The position numbers and the translations under genes are program-made. This document shows positions 1 through 10,235 of a stretch of 64,000 nt of DNA, piece after piece (positions within the stretch are counted from its first letter, which is position 1; every line of letters begins with the position of its first letter). Location: contig NZ_PNBY01000046.1 of the NCBI RefSeq assembly GCF_005886875.1, positions 1 through 64,000 of the forward strand, written 5' to 3'. The DNA is from Pseudoalteromonas aurantia (GTDB lineage Bacteria; Pseudomonadota; Gammaproteobacteria; Enterobacterales; Alteromonadaceae). The notes under the pieces were generated by a model. That model searched no databases and was not told the origin of the DNA. It saw only the letters and a program-made list of their open reading frames with translations.

Positions 1-105
1 GATGAAGATATTCAGTTTGCCCAATCAAGAATTAACAACCGTCCTAGAAAGTGTTTAGGGTTCAAGCAGCCAGCAGTTATTTTCAAAGAAATAATGGCCG
101 CTTGA
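1..105 (+). CDS. IS30-family transposase, C-terminal end (partial)
   Basis: The window opens inside a reading frame of 34 codons plus TGA. It encodes the conserved tail of IS30-type transposases, with the hallmark NNRPRKCLGF followed by a short helix ending KEIMAA. In this family the tail follows the last catalytic glutamate of the DDE domain. The 5' part lies outside the window, so intactness cannot be judged. An inverted-repeat-like sequence follows directly, as expected for the right end of an IS30 element. Confidence 0.85.
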   Translation, partial: DEDIQFAQSRINNRPRKCLGFKQPAVIFKEIMAA

Positions 106-114
106 TATGGAGAG

Positions 115-140
115 TGTCGCACTTCGATGTTGAATTCGGG
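115..140. repeat. Probable right terminal inverted repeat of the IS30 element
   Basis: Ten bases after the transposase stop comes TGTCGCACTTCGATGTTGAA, which resembles the ends of IS30-family elements (GTTGCACTT-like core, then TTGAAT). The left end is outside the window, so the repeat cannot be paired. The neighbouring REC-EAL gene ends at 190, so the element sits just downstream of the chemotaxis operon. Confidence 0.5.
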
Positions 141-189
141 GATAAGTACTCAAATAACATCAGAAAAGATTTTTGACTAATGATGAACT

Positions 190-1407
190 TTATTCGGCTG
201 TTAGATCTTTAGTAAGTTGATTACGAATACCAGTCAAATCATGCGAGAGCCAATCAATAAGTAGGTCTGCCGCCATAGGTTTAGCAAAATAATATCCTTG
301 AACAAGGTCGACATTTAATTGATGAATGAACTTAAAATCTTCCAAGTGCTCTATGCCTTCAGCTACAGTCTCTAGCTGCAAATCTTTACTTAAACCCACC
401 GTACTTTTTAGGATTGCCTGTTGTTGAGGGTTTGTTGCTACATTGTCGACAAGGATACGATCAAGTTTTAGTTCTGTTGCAGGTACTCTTGAAAGCTGTT
501 GAGCATTGGCAAAACCAGTTCCATAATCGTCGATTGCAATCTTAAACCCCTTCAGACGCAGCTTTGCTAGCGTTTCTATGGCCTTTGATACTTCACCACA
601 CAAGGCGTTTTCTGTTATTTCAAACACTATATCTTTTGGGGAGACATGATAATTTTCGACTTGAGCGGCGATATCATCGGCTAAACTATACTCTGACAAA
701 GACAATGGTGATAGGTTAAATGACAAATGAAAATTTAACCCATGACTAAACCAGTCCGCTTTTTGTTTTAAGGCCTGCTCAAATAAATATATGGTCAACT
801 TTGAAATAATGCCATATCGCTCTGCAGCTGCAATAAATTCTACCGGTGAAATATCCCCACGTTTTGGATGATGCCATCTAGATAAAGCTTCAACGCCTTT
901 AAAAAGTAGACCCTTTACCGTTAATTTAGGTTGATAGTGCAGTATGATTTCTTTTTTAAGAATACCTTGGAGAATATCTTGTTCAGTTAAATCTATTTTC
1001 GCTTGTTCAGTTTTTACTTGCGCTAGACCACGCTCAAACCGCTTTAAACTAGTCACCAGCTCTTCACCTTTGAGTGGCTTTTGAAAAGAACCTACGACTG
1101 ATAATCCATCATTTTCTGCCATGGTACCGATACTCAAAATAAGAGAAGGATCTTTTGAACTTAAAATAATAACAGATTTAACTAATTTTTTTTCAGCAAT
1201 TCGTCTGACTAATTCAACACCATCCATAACAGGCATTTCTAGGTCAATAAATGCAAGATCGTATTTGGCCAAAGTCAATTTTTCAAGGGCAACTAGACCA
1301 TTTTCAGCTATATCAAAATCGTAAATACCCTGTACTTTACATAAGCCAATCACATGAGCTCTCTGAACTTCACTGTCGTCCACCACTAGTACTCTTGGTT
1401 TTTCCAT
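190..1407 (-). CDS. Response regulator with EAL c-di-GMP phosphodiesterase domain
   Basis: The 405-residue protein has an N-terminal receiver domain (about 1-125) with the acidic pair D10/D11 and phospho-acceptor D55 in the context FIDLEMP. A complete EAL domain follows (about 145-390). It shows GVEALSRW, NLSP, EITE, DDYGTGF, KLDR and VAEGIE, so the metal-binding and catalytic residues for hydrolysing c-di-GMP are all present. It is the last gene of the chemotaxis operon, 30 bp after cheB. The context suggests that phosphorylation, perhaps by the operon's CheA, links chemosensory signalling to c-di-GMP turnover. The kinase partner is an inference. Confidence 0.9.
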   Translation of the reverse strand: MEKPRVLVVDDSEVQRAHVIGLCKVQGIYDFDIAENGLVALEKLTLAKYDLAFIDLEMPVMDGVELVRRIAEKKLVKSVIILSSKDPSLILSIGTMAENDGLSVVGSFQKPLKGEELVTSLKRFERGLAQVKTEQAKIDLTEQDILQGILKKEIILHYQPKLTVKGLLFKGVEALSRWHHPKRGDISPVEFIAAAERYGIISKLTIYLFEQALKQKADWFSHGLNFHLSFNLSPLSLSEYSLADDIAAQVENYHVSPKDIVFEITENALCGEVSKAIETLAKLRLKGFKIAIDDYGTGFANAQQLSRVPATELKLDRILVDNVATNPQQQAILKSTVGLSKDLQLETVAEGIEHLEDFKFIHQLNVDLVQGYYFAKPMAADLLIDWLSHDLTGIRNQLTKDLTAE

Positions 1408-1437
1408 TTGTATACCTATAACAACCTAGCCCAAAAA

Positions 1438-2523
1438 TTAATTAATAAACCTTGTGATATCTTTCAAGTCTACAACTTGTTGAGCAGCATTTAACTTAAT
1501 AGCTTCCTTTGGCATACCAAATACCACACAAGATGCCTCATCTTGTGCCACTGTTTTACTGCCTGATTCTTTCATGGCTAATAACCCTTTTGCACCATCA
1601 TTACCCATTCCTGTTAATATAATACCTGTCGCATTTTGTTTTACGTTTTTTGCAAGAGATTTAAATAACACATCAACAGATGGACAATGGCGATTAACGG
1701 CAGGACCTTCAGAAACAATCGTTATATACTGCCCACCTGATCGTTTAACTTGTAAATGTCTCCCTCCTGGTGCTATCAGTACTCGGCCCGGTATGACTCT
1801 ATCTCCAGATGTCGCTTCTTTTACTTCTACCTCACATAAACCATTTAATCGCTCTGCAAAAGCAGCTGTAAATTTTTCAGGCATATGTTGAACAATCACC
1901 AAACCGGGACATGTTCGGGGCAATTTAGTTAATATTTTCTCTAGAGCAATCGTGCCACCAGTTGAAGAGCCAATACCGATAACTTTATCAGTGGTCTGGG
2001 CTAAGCTGGCTAAATCTAAATCATCCACTCTGTCAGTGTCACCATTAACAAAATCCATAACATCATCGTCAGTGTGATTAGATTCAAATGATGAAGTCGG
2101 ATCAGACAATGTAAATTTGTCTACTTTTGCGACTGAAGCAGCGCGAACTATAGTAATAATTTCTTTTCCAGCACTTTCTAAGAAACTCTTAACTCCCAGA
2201 GTCGGTTTACTGATAATGTCAAACGCGCCTGCAGACAGTGCAGAGACTGATAACTCTGCACCTTGTTGGGCCAAAGAAGAACAAATAATCACAGGCGTTG
2301 GTCGCTCAGCCATAATTTTCTTTAAGAAGGTAATGCCATCCATCCGTGGCATTTCTATGTCCAAAATAATTACATCAGGCCATTCCTTTTGCATTTTGCT
2401 ATAAGCAAAAATAGGGTCATTTGCGACTGAACACACTTCTATGTCAGGAGCTTCGTTTAGGACCGCTGATATGACTTGGCGGACAACAGCCGAGTCATCA
2501 ACTATCATTACGTTGATTGCCAT
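1438..2523 (-). CDS. cheB: CheB protein-glutamate methylesterase
   Basis: The 361-residue protein has a receiver domain (D9/D10 and phospho-acceptor D55 in ILDIEMP) and a C-terminal methylesterase domain. The catalytic serine lies in GIGSSTGGT, the histidine in VQHMP and the aspartate in GMGNDGAKG. It removes methyl groups from, and deamidates, transducer glutamates in the cytoplasm, and is activated by CheA phosphorylation. It lies 23 bp downstream of cheD in the operon. The linker of about 40 residues (roughly 140-180) is acidic and of ordinary length. Confidence 0.96.
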   Translation of the reverse strand: MAINVMIVDDSAVVRQVISAVLNEAPDIEVCSVANDPIFAYSKMQKEWPDVIILDIEMPRMDGITFLKKIMAERPTPVIICSSLAQQGAELSVSALSAGAFDIISKPTLGVKSFLESAGKEIITIVRAASVAKVDKFTLSDPTSSFESNHTDDDVMDFVNGDTDRVDDLDLASLAQTTDKVIGIGSSTGGTIALEKILTKLPRTCPGLVIVQHMPEKFTAAFAERLNGLCEVEVKEATSGDRVIPGRVLIAPGGRHLQVKRSGGQYITIVSEGPAVNRHCPSVDVLFKSLAKNVKQNATGIILTGMGNDGAKGLLAMKESGSKTVAQDEASCVVFGMPKEAIKLNAAQQVVDLKDITRFIN

Positions 2524-2546
2524 ATCTATCTCCCATTTTTATTCAC

Positions 2547-3014
2547 TTACTGCTCTTGCTGATATCTTTTTAAATGAACATCGCCTGTCGACAAATCTAA
2601 AATTAGTGTTCGACACACTTCACCTAACACATCTTCATTCTTAGCGTTTAAACCCAGCTGCTTTAACCACTGATGAGCATAAGAGACGTTTTTTTCACCT
2701 ATAGTAGAAGAACTTTCAGAATTATACATGTTGCTTCCGCCATAAATGCCAACCTCATATTCCTTTAAATCAGCATTGCACATCATCTGCTGTTTCAAAA
2801 ATGCTAATGCCTGCTTACCATATTTATAATCGCCTGACTTAGTTGAGTTTGTGTTATCTTTTCTTTCTGATATTAAATAGTGACATAAACCACCTAATTT
2901 GAGTTCTGAATGCCAAACAGTTACCGCAACGCAAGAGCCCAAGAGTGTTCTGATTCGTTTTGGCGCCTTACCAAAATACGCTTCTCCTGCCTGCAAATTA
3001 ATATCTGTATTCAT
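2547..3014 (-). CDS. cheD: CheD chemoreceptor glutamine deamidase
   Basis: This 155-residue protein matches CheD. The catalytic cysteine is in LLGSCVAV and the histidine in GGLCHYL, followed by the KYG and IYGGSNMY segments that form the rest of the active site. CheD deamidates glutamines of transducers and, in some species, binds CheC. No cheC is seen here. It is encoded between cheR and cheB, 11 bp from cheR, the order common in marine gammaproteobacterial CheD-containing operons. Confidence 0.95.
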   Translation of the reverse strand: MNTDINLQAGEAYFGKAPKRIRTLLGSCVAVTVWHSELKLGGLCHYLISERKDNTNSTKSGDYKYGKQALAFLKQQMMCNADLKEYEVGIYGGSNMYNSESSSTIGEKNVSYAHQWLKQLGLNAKNEDVLGEVCRTLILDLSTGDVHLKRYQQEQ

Positions 3015-3025
3015 TTGTACAAACT

Positions 3026-3853
3026 TTATTCAGACTTAGAATTCAATTTATAAATAGCTGGTTTTATCAATTCAAAATTATGAGATAACCCATGCAACGT
3101 TTCAGAATGACTGATAAACAACCAACCTCCTGGTTTCAGAGTTTTTTGTAAATTATTGACAATTTTCTGTTTGGTATCGTCATCGAAATAAATCATGACA
3201 TTGCGAAGAAAAATTAAGTCGACATGTTCCATATCAGCCATGCTATCAAGTAAATTAAAGTTAAAAAACACTACTTTCTTTCTCAGCTCTGGTTTGACAC
3301 GTAAATAACCTTCGTATTCGTCAGTTCCTTTCATGCAATAAGCAGTGCGATACTCCGCTGGTAAGAATTTTGCTCGGTCATCAATGTATATGCCTTTTCG
3401 AGCATGTTCTAGCACACTGTTATTTACATCTGAGGCTTTTAGTTGCCAGGGCGTAATACAGTGTTTTTGGAGTGTCATAGCAATGCTATATGGCTCTTCA
3501 CCTGAAGAACCGGCAGCGCTCCACACTTTAAAGACTTTATTAGGACTAACTTGACTTAATATTTCATCTTTTAAAAAATCAAAATGTTTTTCTTCGCGAA
3601 AAAAGAAGGTTTCATTGGTCGTAATAAGTTCCAATGCACGTTCCATTTCCTGAGCATTTTCTAACAAGTTAATGTGACGATAATACTCACCAAAACTCGA
3701 TAAATTTAGAGACTTGACACGTTTGAATAGACGATGCCCAAGCATGACACGTTTATGCTTGGGTAAACTTATCCCTAATCTTGAATGTACTAAGCTCTGA
3801 AATAATAAGAACTCTTGTTCTGAAGGTACAATCTCATTGGTGCAAATAGTCAT
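3026..3853 (-). CDS. cheR: CheR protein-glutamate O-methyltransferase
   Basis: The 275-residue protein has the N-terminal helical CheR domain and the SAM-binding methyltransferase domain, with the motif WSAAGSSGEEPYSIAM and the downstream LRNVMIYFD segment. It methylates transducer glutamates using S-adenosylmethionine and counteracts CheB for adaptation. It starts 14 bp after the transducer gene ends, in a co-directional operon. Confidence 0.95.
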   Translation of the reverse strand: MTICTNEIVPSEQEFLLFQSLVHSRLGISLPKHKRVMLGHRLFKRVKSLNLSSFGEYYRHINLLENAQEMERALELITTNETFFFREEKHFDFLKDEILSQVSPNKVFKVWSAAGSSGEEPYSIAMTLQKHCITPWQLKASDVNNSVLEHARKGIYIDDRAKFLPAEYRTAYCMKGTDEYEGYLRVKPELRKKVVFFNFNLLDSMADMEHVDLIFLRNVMIYFDDDTKQKIVNNLQKTLKPGGWLFISHSETLHGLSHNFELIKPAIYKLNSKSE

Positions 3854-3867
3854 CGTCGTCAGTCAGC

Positions 3868-5580
3868 TTATTTATCGTAGTCTACAAACTTTTCATCATC
3901 TGAGTCACTTTCATTGCGACTCTTACCTAATTTATTGGCCGAGTTACCCATTGTGCTTTTAACGTTCATTCCCGCCATATTTTTCGAATCATTATTTGAT
4001 TTATTTACCTTATTAGATTTATTTTGCCTCTGCTTAGGTGTTAAAAACTCATCTAAAGTAAAGTAATTTACAGACTCTTGTAAGGTAACTGCTTGAATAT
4101 TCATTTCTTCTGAAGTGGCACTTAGCTGTTCTGATGCCGCGGCGTTATGTTGCATGGTTTGATTCACTTGAGAAATTGCTTCGTTAATTTGATGAACACC
4201 CGTAGCCTGCTCTGAAGAGGCTGCTGCAATTTCTTGAACAAGGTCTGCCGTCTTATTTATAGATGGCACCATTTCTTGTAAGGATTTACCTGCTTTGTCA
4301 GCACGAACCACACTATCTTTGGCCAGTTCACCGATTTCCTGCGCAGCCACCTGACTACGTTCTGCAAGTTTTCTCACTTCTGAAGCAACGACTGCAAACC
4401 CTTTACCATGGTCTCCAGCTCGGCCAGCTTCAATTGCCGCGTTTAACGCTAATAAGTTTGTTTGATAAGCAATATCATCAATAACACTTATTTTCTCTGC
4501 AATTTTCTGCATTGCATCAACAGTTTCAGAAACCGCAGCACCGCCAGAAGAAGCCTCTTTCGCAGCTTGTTGTGCCATTCCATCTGTGATACTGGCATTT
4601 TCATTATTTTGAGAAATAGAAGCAGACATTTGCTCCATAGACGCTGAAGTTTCTTCAACACTTGCAGCTTGTACTGACGCACCTTTAGCAATTGTTTGGG
4701 CAGTAGAGTTCACCTGCGACGAGGCTGCACTCAGCGCCTCGGAAGAGCTCCTTACTTCAGTAATAATAGCTGCAAGCTCGTTTTTCATATTACTGATACT
4801 GAGTAACAACGATCCCTTGTCATTAGCCATTAATCTAATGTCAACACTTAGAACGCCTTGTGCAACTTGATTACATACATGCGCAGCATAACTGGGTTCA
4901 CCTCCTAGTGTTTTAAATAAATCCCAAAAGATACAGCCCATAACGACCAAAACCAATAATGAACCGAAAACAACAAACGAGCTCAAAGAAGTCTCGACTT
5001 TCTGATACTGAACTTCCATATTCTTAATTGTGTCAGTAATTACTTTTTTAAACAAAGCTTCAGTATCAGCTGCGATTTTTGTCATGCCTTTACTAGCTGG
5101 ACGATCTACGCCGCGCACACTTTTATCTACCTTTTGACCAGTCAGTCGATCACGCGCATCAAAATTGGCTAATGCAGCCATATATGCGCTCTTTAAGTCA
5201 GCATGATCTTTTTTTACATTGGCTAGCTCTTCGGTATCTAAGTTTAATGACTTGCTAATTTTTAAAGCACTAGCCAAATATTCCTGTACTTTGTCTGAGT
5301 TAGCTTGAAAACGAGTGGCATATTTATCGTATTGCTTTTTCTCATTACCTCGGATCAAAACATTTTTCCACTCTTGTACTTGGATCTTGAAAATCACATG
5401 TGCATTCGTGATATAAGTTAATAACTCTACTTGCTGACTGACTGTTTTAAAATCTTTTTCTGTAGTTTCGTGGAATTCAGATAATTTACTTAATGAAACT
5501 TGCCCTAACGAAAGCAAAGCGGTGATCACAACAACACCAAGAAATAACACTTTGGTTTTTAAGCTTACTTTATCTAACAT
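3868..5580 (-). CDS. Methyl-accepting chemotaxis protein (membrane transducer)
   Basis: The 570-residue transducer has an N-terminal membrane helix (about 9-29), a helical periplasmic domain of about 170 residues, and a second membrane helix (about 203-225). A short region containing LGGEP replaces a clear HAMP match. The cytoplasmic signalling domain has its hairpin tip near residue 378 ([14 protein letters not shown]). The tip reads [15 protein letters not shown] rather than the usual AARAGE form. The last 50 residues are a polar Asn/Ser/Lys-rich tail with no CheR-binding pentapeptide. It sits between cheW and cheR and is presumably the cognate receptor of this system. The ligand is unknown. 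Confidence 0.93.
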   Translation of the reverse strand: MLDKVSLKTKVLFLGVVVITALLSLGQVSLSKLSEFHETTEKDFKTVSQQVELLTYITNAHVIFKIQVQEWKNVLIRGNEKKQYDKYATRFQANSDKVQEYLASALKISKSLNLDTEELANVKKDHADLKSAYMAALANFDARDRLTGQKVDKSVRGVDRPASKGMTKIAADTEALFKKVITDTIKNMEVQYQKVETSLSSFVVFGSLLVLVVMGCIFWDLFKTLGGEPSYAAHVCNQVAQGVLSVDIRLMANDKGSLLLSISNMKNELAAIITEVRSSSEALSAASSQVNSTAQTIAKGASVQAASVEETSASMEQMSASISQNNENASITDGMAQQAAKEASSGGAAVSETVDAMQKIAEKISVIDDIAYQTNLLALNAAIEAGRAGDHGKGFAVVASEVRKLAERSQVAAQEIGELAKDSVVRADKAGKSLQEMVPSINKTADLVQEIAAASSEQATGVHQINEAISQVNQTMQHNAAASEQLSATSEEMNIQAVTLQESVNYFTLDEFLTPKQRQNKSNKVNKSNNDSKNMAGMNVKSTMGNSANKLGKSRNESDSDDEKFVDYDK

Positions 5581-5619
5581 GATAATTTCCTCTTGTACCC
5601 TTATGATACTTCTTTACAA

Positions 5620-6123
5620 TTATTGCAACTCTGCCTCAACTAAACTTGCCAACTCAATTGGTGACAACGTTTTTTCTGCATCCAGTAAAATAACAAAATC
5701 ATCTTTTACCTTAGCGATACCCTGAATAAATTCCGCTCGAATTTTAGCTCCAAAAGCAGGTGCATCTTCAACATCTGATAACGACAATTCAACCACTTCG
5801 TTTACCGCGTCAGCTAGTAGACCAAGCACACAGTACTGCTCATAACCATGTAACTCGACAACAATCACACATGTGCGTTTGTGAATTGTAATTGGCTCTC
5901 TGCCCAACCTGACAGATAGATCAATAACTGGTAAAACTTCACCTCTGAGATTAATGACCCCAGATAAAAACTGGGGCATTAGTGGTACTTCGGTGATACC
6001 GGCATACTCTATAATTTCTCGTGTTTGATGAAGTTCCATACCAAAATGCTCTTTACCAATAGAGAAGGTCAAATATTGGCTTCGTTGAGTGGAGGTACTA
6101 AGTTGTTCTGCAACTTGACTCAT
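5620..6123 (-). CDS. cheW: CheW coupling protein
   Basis: The 167-residue single-domain CheW protein shows the typical FSIGKEHFGMEL start, the LPVIDLSVRLG core and a GLLADAV segment. It bridges transducers and CheA in the chemosensory array. The gene lies 8 bp after cheA and 39 bp before the transducer, so the signalling complex components are adjacent. Confidence 0.95.
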   Translation of the reverse strand: MSQVAEQLSTSTQRSQYLTFSIGKEHFGMELHQTREIIEYAGITEVPLMPQFLSGVINLRGEVLPVIDLSVRLGREPITIHKRTCVIVVELHGYEQYCVLGLLADAVNEVVELSLSDVEDAPAFGAKIRAEFIQGIAKVKDDFVILLDAEKTLSPIELASLVEAELQ

Positions 6124-6131
6124 GATTCCTC

Positions 6132-8291
6132 TTACTCCTGTGTTTTGTTAATGTGTTTCATGCGCTTGTCTTGATCAATCGCAAGCTCTATTAATTGCGG
6201 AATATCTAAAATAAAGGCAATATCTCCATTACCCAGCAGACTAGAACCACCTATACCTTTTAATGGTTTAAAAATTGGTCCTAAAGGTTTGATTACTGTT
6301 TGCACTTCACCGTGAAGACGCTCAACGGCGATGCCCGCCAAATTACCCCCAAATTGCACAATAACTAATTCTTCTTTCGGCTGCTTTGCCATCGACACCT
6401 GAGAAACCAACGCATTATCAGAATCACGATTTTGAAGTTGTAAGTTAAAAACATCACTCATGGTTAAATAGGGGATCATATCGCCACGTAAATTAATGCA
6501 ATTGCGTTCATCAATTTCAACATGACTTGCTAAGTCAAGGCATTCAATGATAGTTGCTTGTGGGATAATAAAATGAGTGCCACTACACTCGACGTGAAAA
6601 CCATCGATTATCGCCAACGTTAGCGGTAAACTAATACGAAACTCAGACCCTTTCCCTTTCTCACTTAGAATCTCAATGCTTCCCTGTAGTGCCTCCACAT
6701 TACGCTTAACGACATCCATACCCACACCGCGTCCCGATAGATTAGTAACTTGTGCAGCGGTTGAAAAACCAGGATGAAAAATCAAATTAAAAAGTTCATG
6801 ATCACTTAACTCTGTGTGCTGAAAAATTATGCCTTTTTCGATCGCTTTTAATCGAACTCCCTCTTTATTAATCCCCTTACCATCATCACTGATTGCAATA
6901 ACAATATGTCCTGATTCATGGTAAGCTTTTAATATCAATTCACCTTTAGGAGACTTACCCGAAACTATTCGCTCTTCAACAGATTCGATCCCATGATCCA
7001 TCGCGTTTCTAACAATATGCGTTAAAGGATCGGCTATTTTCTCTACCATTAAACGATCTAATTCAGTTTCAGCACCTATGATTGTTAAACCAATGTTCTT
7101 TCCTAATTCTTGTGCTGTGTCTCTTACTATTCGTTTGAAGCGCTGAAAAGTCCCGCCTATAGGGATCATTCGTAAATTTAATGCGGCATCACGAATTTGC
7201 TCTGTAAAACTCTCGAAGTCATCAACTGCCTCTATAAGTGTTGTGTTTCTAGTTTTACCTGCGAGTAAATCGACACGCTGCTGATTAATCACCAATTCAC
7301 CAATTAAATTGATCAAGTGATCAAGTCGATCTGAATCAATTCTAATTTGCTTACTGGGCGCCGTTTGTTTTATGGATTTATTTGACGTTGGTTTTTCTGC
7401 TAAGTTTATCGGTTTAGTTGATATCTCGGTTAAAGTCGCATTATCTTGAACCTCAGTGTGTTTTTCGTCGAGTGATTTATATGTGCCACATTCTTTGAGT
7501 ACTTGAATTAAATACCTATTGTCTTCCGGTAATTGTTCTATTAGATCAGCAAAGTCTTTACCTGATGCATTGGGTGGCAAGATTACGATGTGAGAATCGT
7601 CTTGGACAAACATAAAAGTGTTCTCAATTTCTTCTTTGTTTGACGCTGACTCTAAAGCTATTTCGAAAGCAAAGTAGAGTTGCTCTGGGTCTAATTTAAC
7701 CAATTTAGGTACTTTGTCAGTGAGGCAAACAATTCGGTGGATCTCACCAAGCGTTGATAAAAAACGAATGAAAGACATGGGGTCCATGCCGTTTTTTAAA
7801 CAATCTTCAGATAAGCGAAGTGAAATATGCCAAAACCCACCAGTTTCAATGCTTGACTTACCTTCTACTTTATTTTCATTTATTGGCTCAAGTGATGCTT
7901 GTTTATCGGCCCAAGGTAATAGTTGCTCAATTAGTAATTGGCCTTTTTTTTGAACTTCAACTTGCTGTTTATATTCATCAATAGACAAAGCAACAATGGT
8001 TACCATGTGGTCTCTGCATTTAAACAGCAAATCTATTAGCGGTTTTTCAATGACTATCTTTTCATCACGTGCTCTATCTAGTACGTTTTCAACCACATGC
8101 GTAAAATCAACTATGTGAGTTAGTCCAAATATACCAGCAGACCCTTTTATAGTATGAGCTGAGCGAAAAATATCATTGAGTATATCGTTATTGATATAAC
8201 CGTCATCCATTTGCAAAAGGTTGTTATCCATTAGCTCTAAATGCTCTTGAGCTTCAACGTAAAATGTTTCTAATGCAGCATCAAGAGACAT
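6132..8291 (-). CDS. cheA: CheA chemotaxis histidine kinase
   Basis: The 719-residue kinase has the class II layout. The HPt domain carries phospho-accepting H46 in SAHTIKGSAG. A variable linker of about 200 residues follows, then a dimerisation helix pair, then an ATPase domain with IVRNAMDHGIE (N box), ISDDGKGI (G1) and GRGVGMDVV (G2), and a C-terminal CheW-like domain (about 570-705). It phosphorylates CheY and CheB in response to transducers. Its start overlaps the end of the STAS gene by 11 bp, suggesting translational coupling. Confidence 0.96.
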   Translation of the reverse strand: MSLDAALETFYVEAQEHLELMDNNLLQMDDGYINNDILNDIFRSAHTIKGSAGIFGLTHIVDFTHVVENVLDRARDEKIVIEKPLIDLLFKCRDHMVTIVALSIDEYKQQVEVQKKGQLLIEQLLPWADKQASLEPINENKVEGKSSIETGGFWHISLRLSEDCLKNGMDPMSFIRFLSTLGEIHRIVCLTDKVPKLVKLDPEQLYFAFEIALESASNKEEIENTFMFVQDDSHIVILPPNASGKDFADLIEQLPEDNRYLIQVLKECGTYKSLDEKHTEVQDNATLTEISTKPINLAEKPTSNKSIKQTAPSKQIRIDSDRLDHLINLIGELVINQQRVDLLAGKTRNTTLIEAVDDFESFTEQIRDAALNLRMIPIGGTFQRFKRIVRDTAQELGKNIGLTIIGAETELDRLMVEKIADPLTHIVRNAMDHGIESVEERIVSGKSPKGELILKAYHESGHIVIAISDDGKGINKEGVRLKAIEKGIIFQHTELSDHELFNLIFHPGFSTAAQVTNLSGRGVGMDVVKRNVEALQGSIEILSEKGKGSEFRISLPLTLAIIDGFHVECSGTHFIIPQATIIECLDLASHVEIDERNCINLRGDMIPYLTMSDVFNLQLQNRDSDNALVSQVSMAKQPKEELVIVQFGGNLAGIAVERLHGEVQTVIKPLGPIFKPLKGIGGSSLLGNGDIAFILDIPQLIELAIDQDKRMKHINKTQE

Positions 8292-8619
8292 ATTCTACTC
8301 CTAGCGAAGATTGCACCTCGTAATTCATTAAAAACTTTAGGTCAAATAACTCACTAAACTCCTTAACAGGTTCGCTGGTACTACTAACTTGATATTGACT
8401 GCCTTGCTCTAATAAAGATTTAATGATGGAGGTAATAAGCTGTATACCAGCAGTATCAATCTCTTCTATTTTATCAAGCTTAAAAACTACTAACTGCTTA
8501 AAAGTGAATGTCTCGAAATGCTGTTGATAGGCTTCCATAACAGAGTATATTGTTAGCCCTCCTGCGAAGGAGATTTCAGTAGAGTTGTTTCTTTTTTGAG
8601 TCACTTTTATAGAAGCCAT
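8281..8619 (-). CDS. STAS-domain protein of the chemotaxis operon
   Basis: This 112-residue single STAS domain resembles anti-sigma-factor antagonists and MlaB-like proteins. The phosphorylation-site region reads EEIDTAGIQLI. A threonine-alanine pair stands where SpoIIAA has serine-serine, so it may not be phosphorylated like SpoIIAA. It lies between cheY and cheA and overlaps cheA. Similar small STAS genes sit beside cheA in several marine chemotaxis operons. Its role is not established, and a scaffold or regulatory function is an inference. Confidence 0.8.
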   Translation of the reverse strand: MASIKVTQKRNNSTEISFAGGLTIYSVMEAYQQHFETFTFKQLVVFKLDKIEEIDTAGIQLITSIIKSLLEQGSQYQVSSTSEPVKEFSELFDLKFLMNYEVQSSLGVEYVS

Positions 8620-8636
8620 GGACTGATTTCCTTTTG

Positions 8637-9005
8637 TTAAGGTAAAACCAACATCGACACTGCTTGAAGCATTTTTGCGGGCTCAAACGGTTTAACTATC
8701 CAGGCTTTTGCACCTGCTGCTTGCCCTTGTCTTTTTTTCTCTTCGGCCCCCTCTGTTGTTAGCATAATAATGGGCGTAAATTTATAATTAGCCATCTGTT
8801 TAACTTCTTTAACCATACTAATACCGTCCATATTTGGCATATTGACATCTGATATAATTAAATGAATTTTTTTGCCATCAAGCTTAGCAATACCGTCTCT
8901 ACCATCAATAGCTTCAATCACATTGTAACCAGCCCCTTTTAGCGTCATTGATACCACCTGACGAACACTGGCTGAATCATCAACAATCAAAATATTTTTG
9001 CTCAT
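8637..9005 (-). CDS. cheY: CheY-type response regulator
   Basis: This is a stand-alone receiver domain of 122 residues. It has the D-D pair in LIVDDSASVRQV, phospho-acceptor D53 in IISDVNMPNMDG, the conserved threonine in MLTTEG and the lysine in VKPFEP. The ATG at 9005 is preferred over a GTG nine bases upstream, because AAGGGTGAG lies just ahead of it at ribosome-binding distance. It is the expected output regulator of the CheA encoded two genes downstream. Confidence 0.94.
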   Translation of the reverse strand: MSKNILIVDDSASVRQVVSMTLKGAGYNVIEAIDGRDGIAKLDGKKIHLIISDVNMPNMDGISMVKEVKQMANYKFTPIIMLTTEGAEEKKRQGQAAGAKAWIVKPFEPAKMLQAVSMLVLP

Positions 9006-9047
9006 TAAACTCACCCTTTCATATTTATTACTGGGATTATTAACTTA

Positions 9048-10235
9048 CTAAAAAAATGTAATCTCCGATTTCTCAGCTTGCTTCGTTTCTGCTGATTGAT
9101 CTTCATGCATCTGTACTTGTTCAACCGTTGTATAAGTGCTCTTAAAGTCACTTAGCCATTGCTTGGAATTAATCTCTTCTACAGCAGAACCTGCTGATAT
9201 GTCATTTAAAGCCTGCGAAATTTTGGGAGAGAATTTATTCATATTGATATGAATTTGATCGAGCATTTGACTTACGCGGTCTTGAAATTGTAGTGAGACA
9301 ATTACTTCTTCTATTGAAGACTTAACCATGCGACTTTCTTCTTCCAAATGCCCTGCAGATTCGATGATTTTCATGCCTGAATCTCGATATTGGTTAATGA
9401 CTTCTTCAATTACATTTTCAGCCTTCTCTATAAGCTTGACATCTTGTTTAGTAAATTTTTGAGTTTTCTCTAACGTACTGAATAATGTGGAATTTACTTG
9501 ACCTATTCTCTCAGTGATACGGGTGCCCGTTTCACCAGAACGAGTTGACAGCGTTCTCACTTCATCCGCTACAACAGCAAAACCTCTACCCGCCTCTCCA
9601 GCTCGAGCTGCTTCAATGGCAGCATTTAATGCTAACAAGTTCGTTTGAGAAGCAATACCTGCTACCTCATCACCCATGTGAGAAAGCTCCTCTGCAATAG
9701 AAGTCAGATTATTTATCTCACTGAGCAACTCGTCTCGCCCAGACATAGCTTCATTTAAGGAACGAAGGATTTGATTTAGCCTTTTATCCGCGCGATCAAT
9801 GATATGAGTTAAACCTGTTTCACTGTGCATGTCCCCTGATGTAGCTTGAGAGGCCTCTATCGCTACCTCAAGTTTATTGCGTATATCAGCAAAGGTAGCA
9901 GCTAAATCATTTACTGAATTATCTCCTTGAAAACGAGCTAACTCTAGCTGTTTTGCCCAAACGGGTATCAGCTCTTCAACCCACTGTAAATACTGTTTTA
10001 GGTCATCACTAGATTGTGAACTTGGGCTTGTAGAAGTCGCTTTTTCTGCTAATTCGTTTTGAAGCTGAGTTAGACTTGATTGGTGCAACTTAAAAATCGC
10101 GGTAGCTGAAACCAGGCATATGGCAAAAAGAATCAACGATATGAGATTGGATAAAGGGCTCGCTATCCATAAAATCAGAATACAGGCTAACATTATGGCC
10201 AACCCAGCGGCTGTAAATCGTGTTTCTTTTTGCAT
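9048..10235 (-). CDS. Methyl-accepting chemotaxis protein with short membrane anchor
   Basis: The 395-residue transducer has two closely spaced N-terminal membrane helices (about 8-50) and no sizeable periplasmic domain. A coiled-coil signalling domain follows, with its tip [20 protein letters not shown] near residue 200. It may sense a membrane or cytoplasmic signal. The ATG at 10235 is chosen because CGGAGAAAAC precedes it; a longer frame reaches 10262 without such a site. It is the first gene of the chemotaxis operon. Confidence 0.9.
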   Translation of the reverse strand: MQKETRFTAAGLAIMLACILILWIASPLSNLISLILFAICLVSATAIFKLHQSSLTQLQNELAEKATSTSPSSQSSDDLKQYLQWVEELIPVWAKQLELARFQGDNSVNDLAATFADIRNKLEVAIEASQATSGDMHSETGLTHIIDRADKRLNQILRSLNEAMSGRDELLSEINNLTSIAEELSHMGDEVAGIASQTNLLALNAAIEAARAGEAGRGFAVVADEVRTLSTRSGETGTRITERIGQVNSTLFSTLEKTQKFTKQDVKLIEKAENVIEEVINQYRDSGMKIIESAGHLEEESRMVKSSIEEVIVSLQFQDRVSQMLDQIHINMNKFSPKISQALNDISAGSAVEEINSKQWLSDFKSTYTTVEQVQMHEDQSAETKQAEKSEITFF

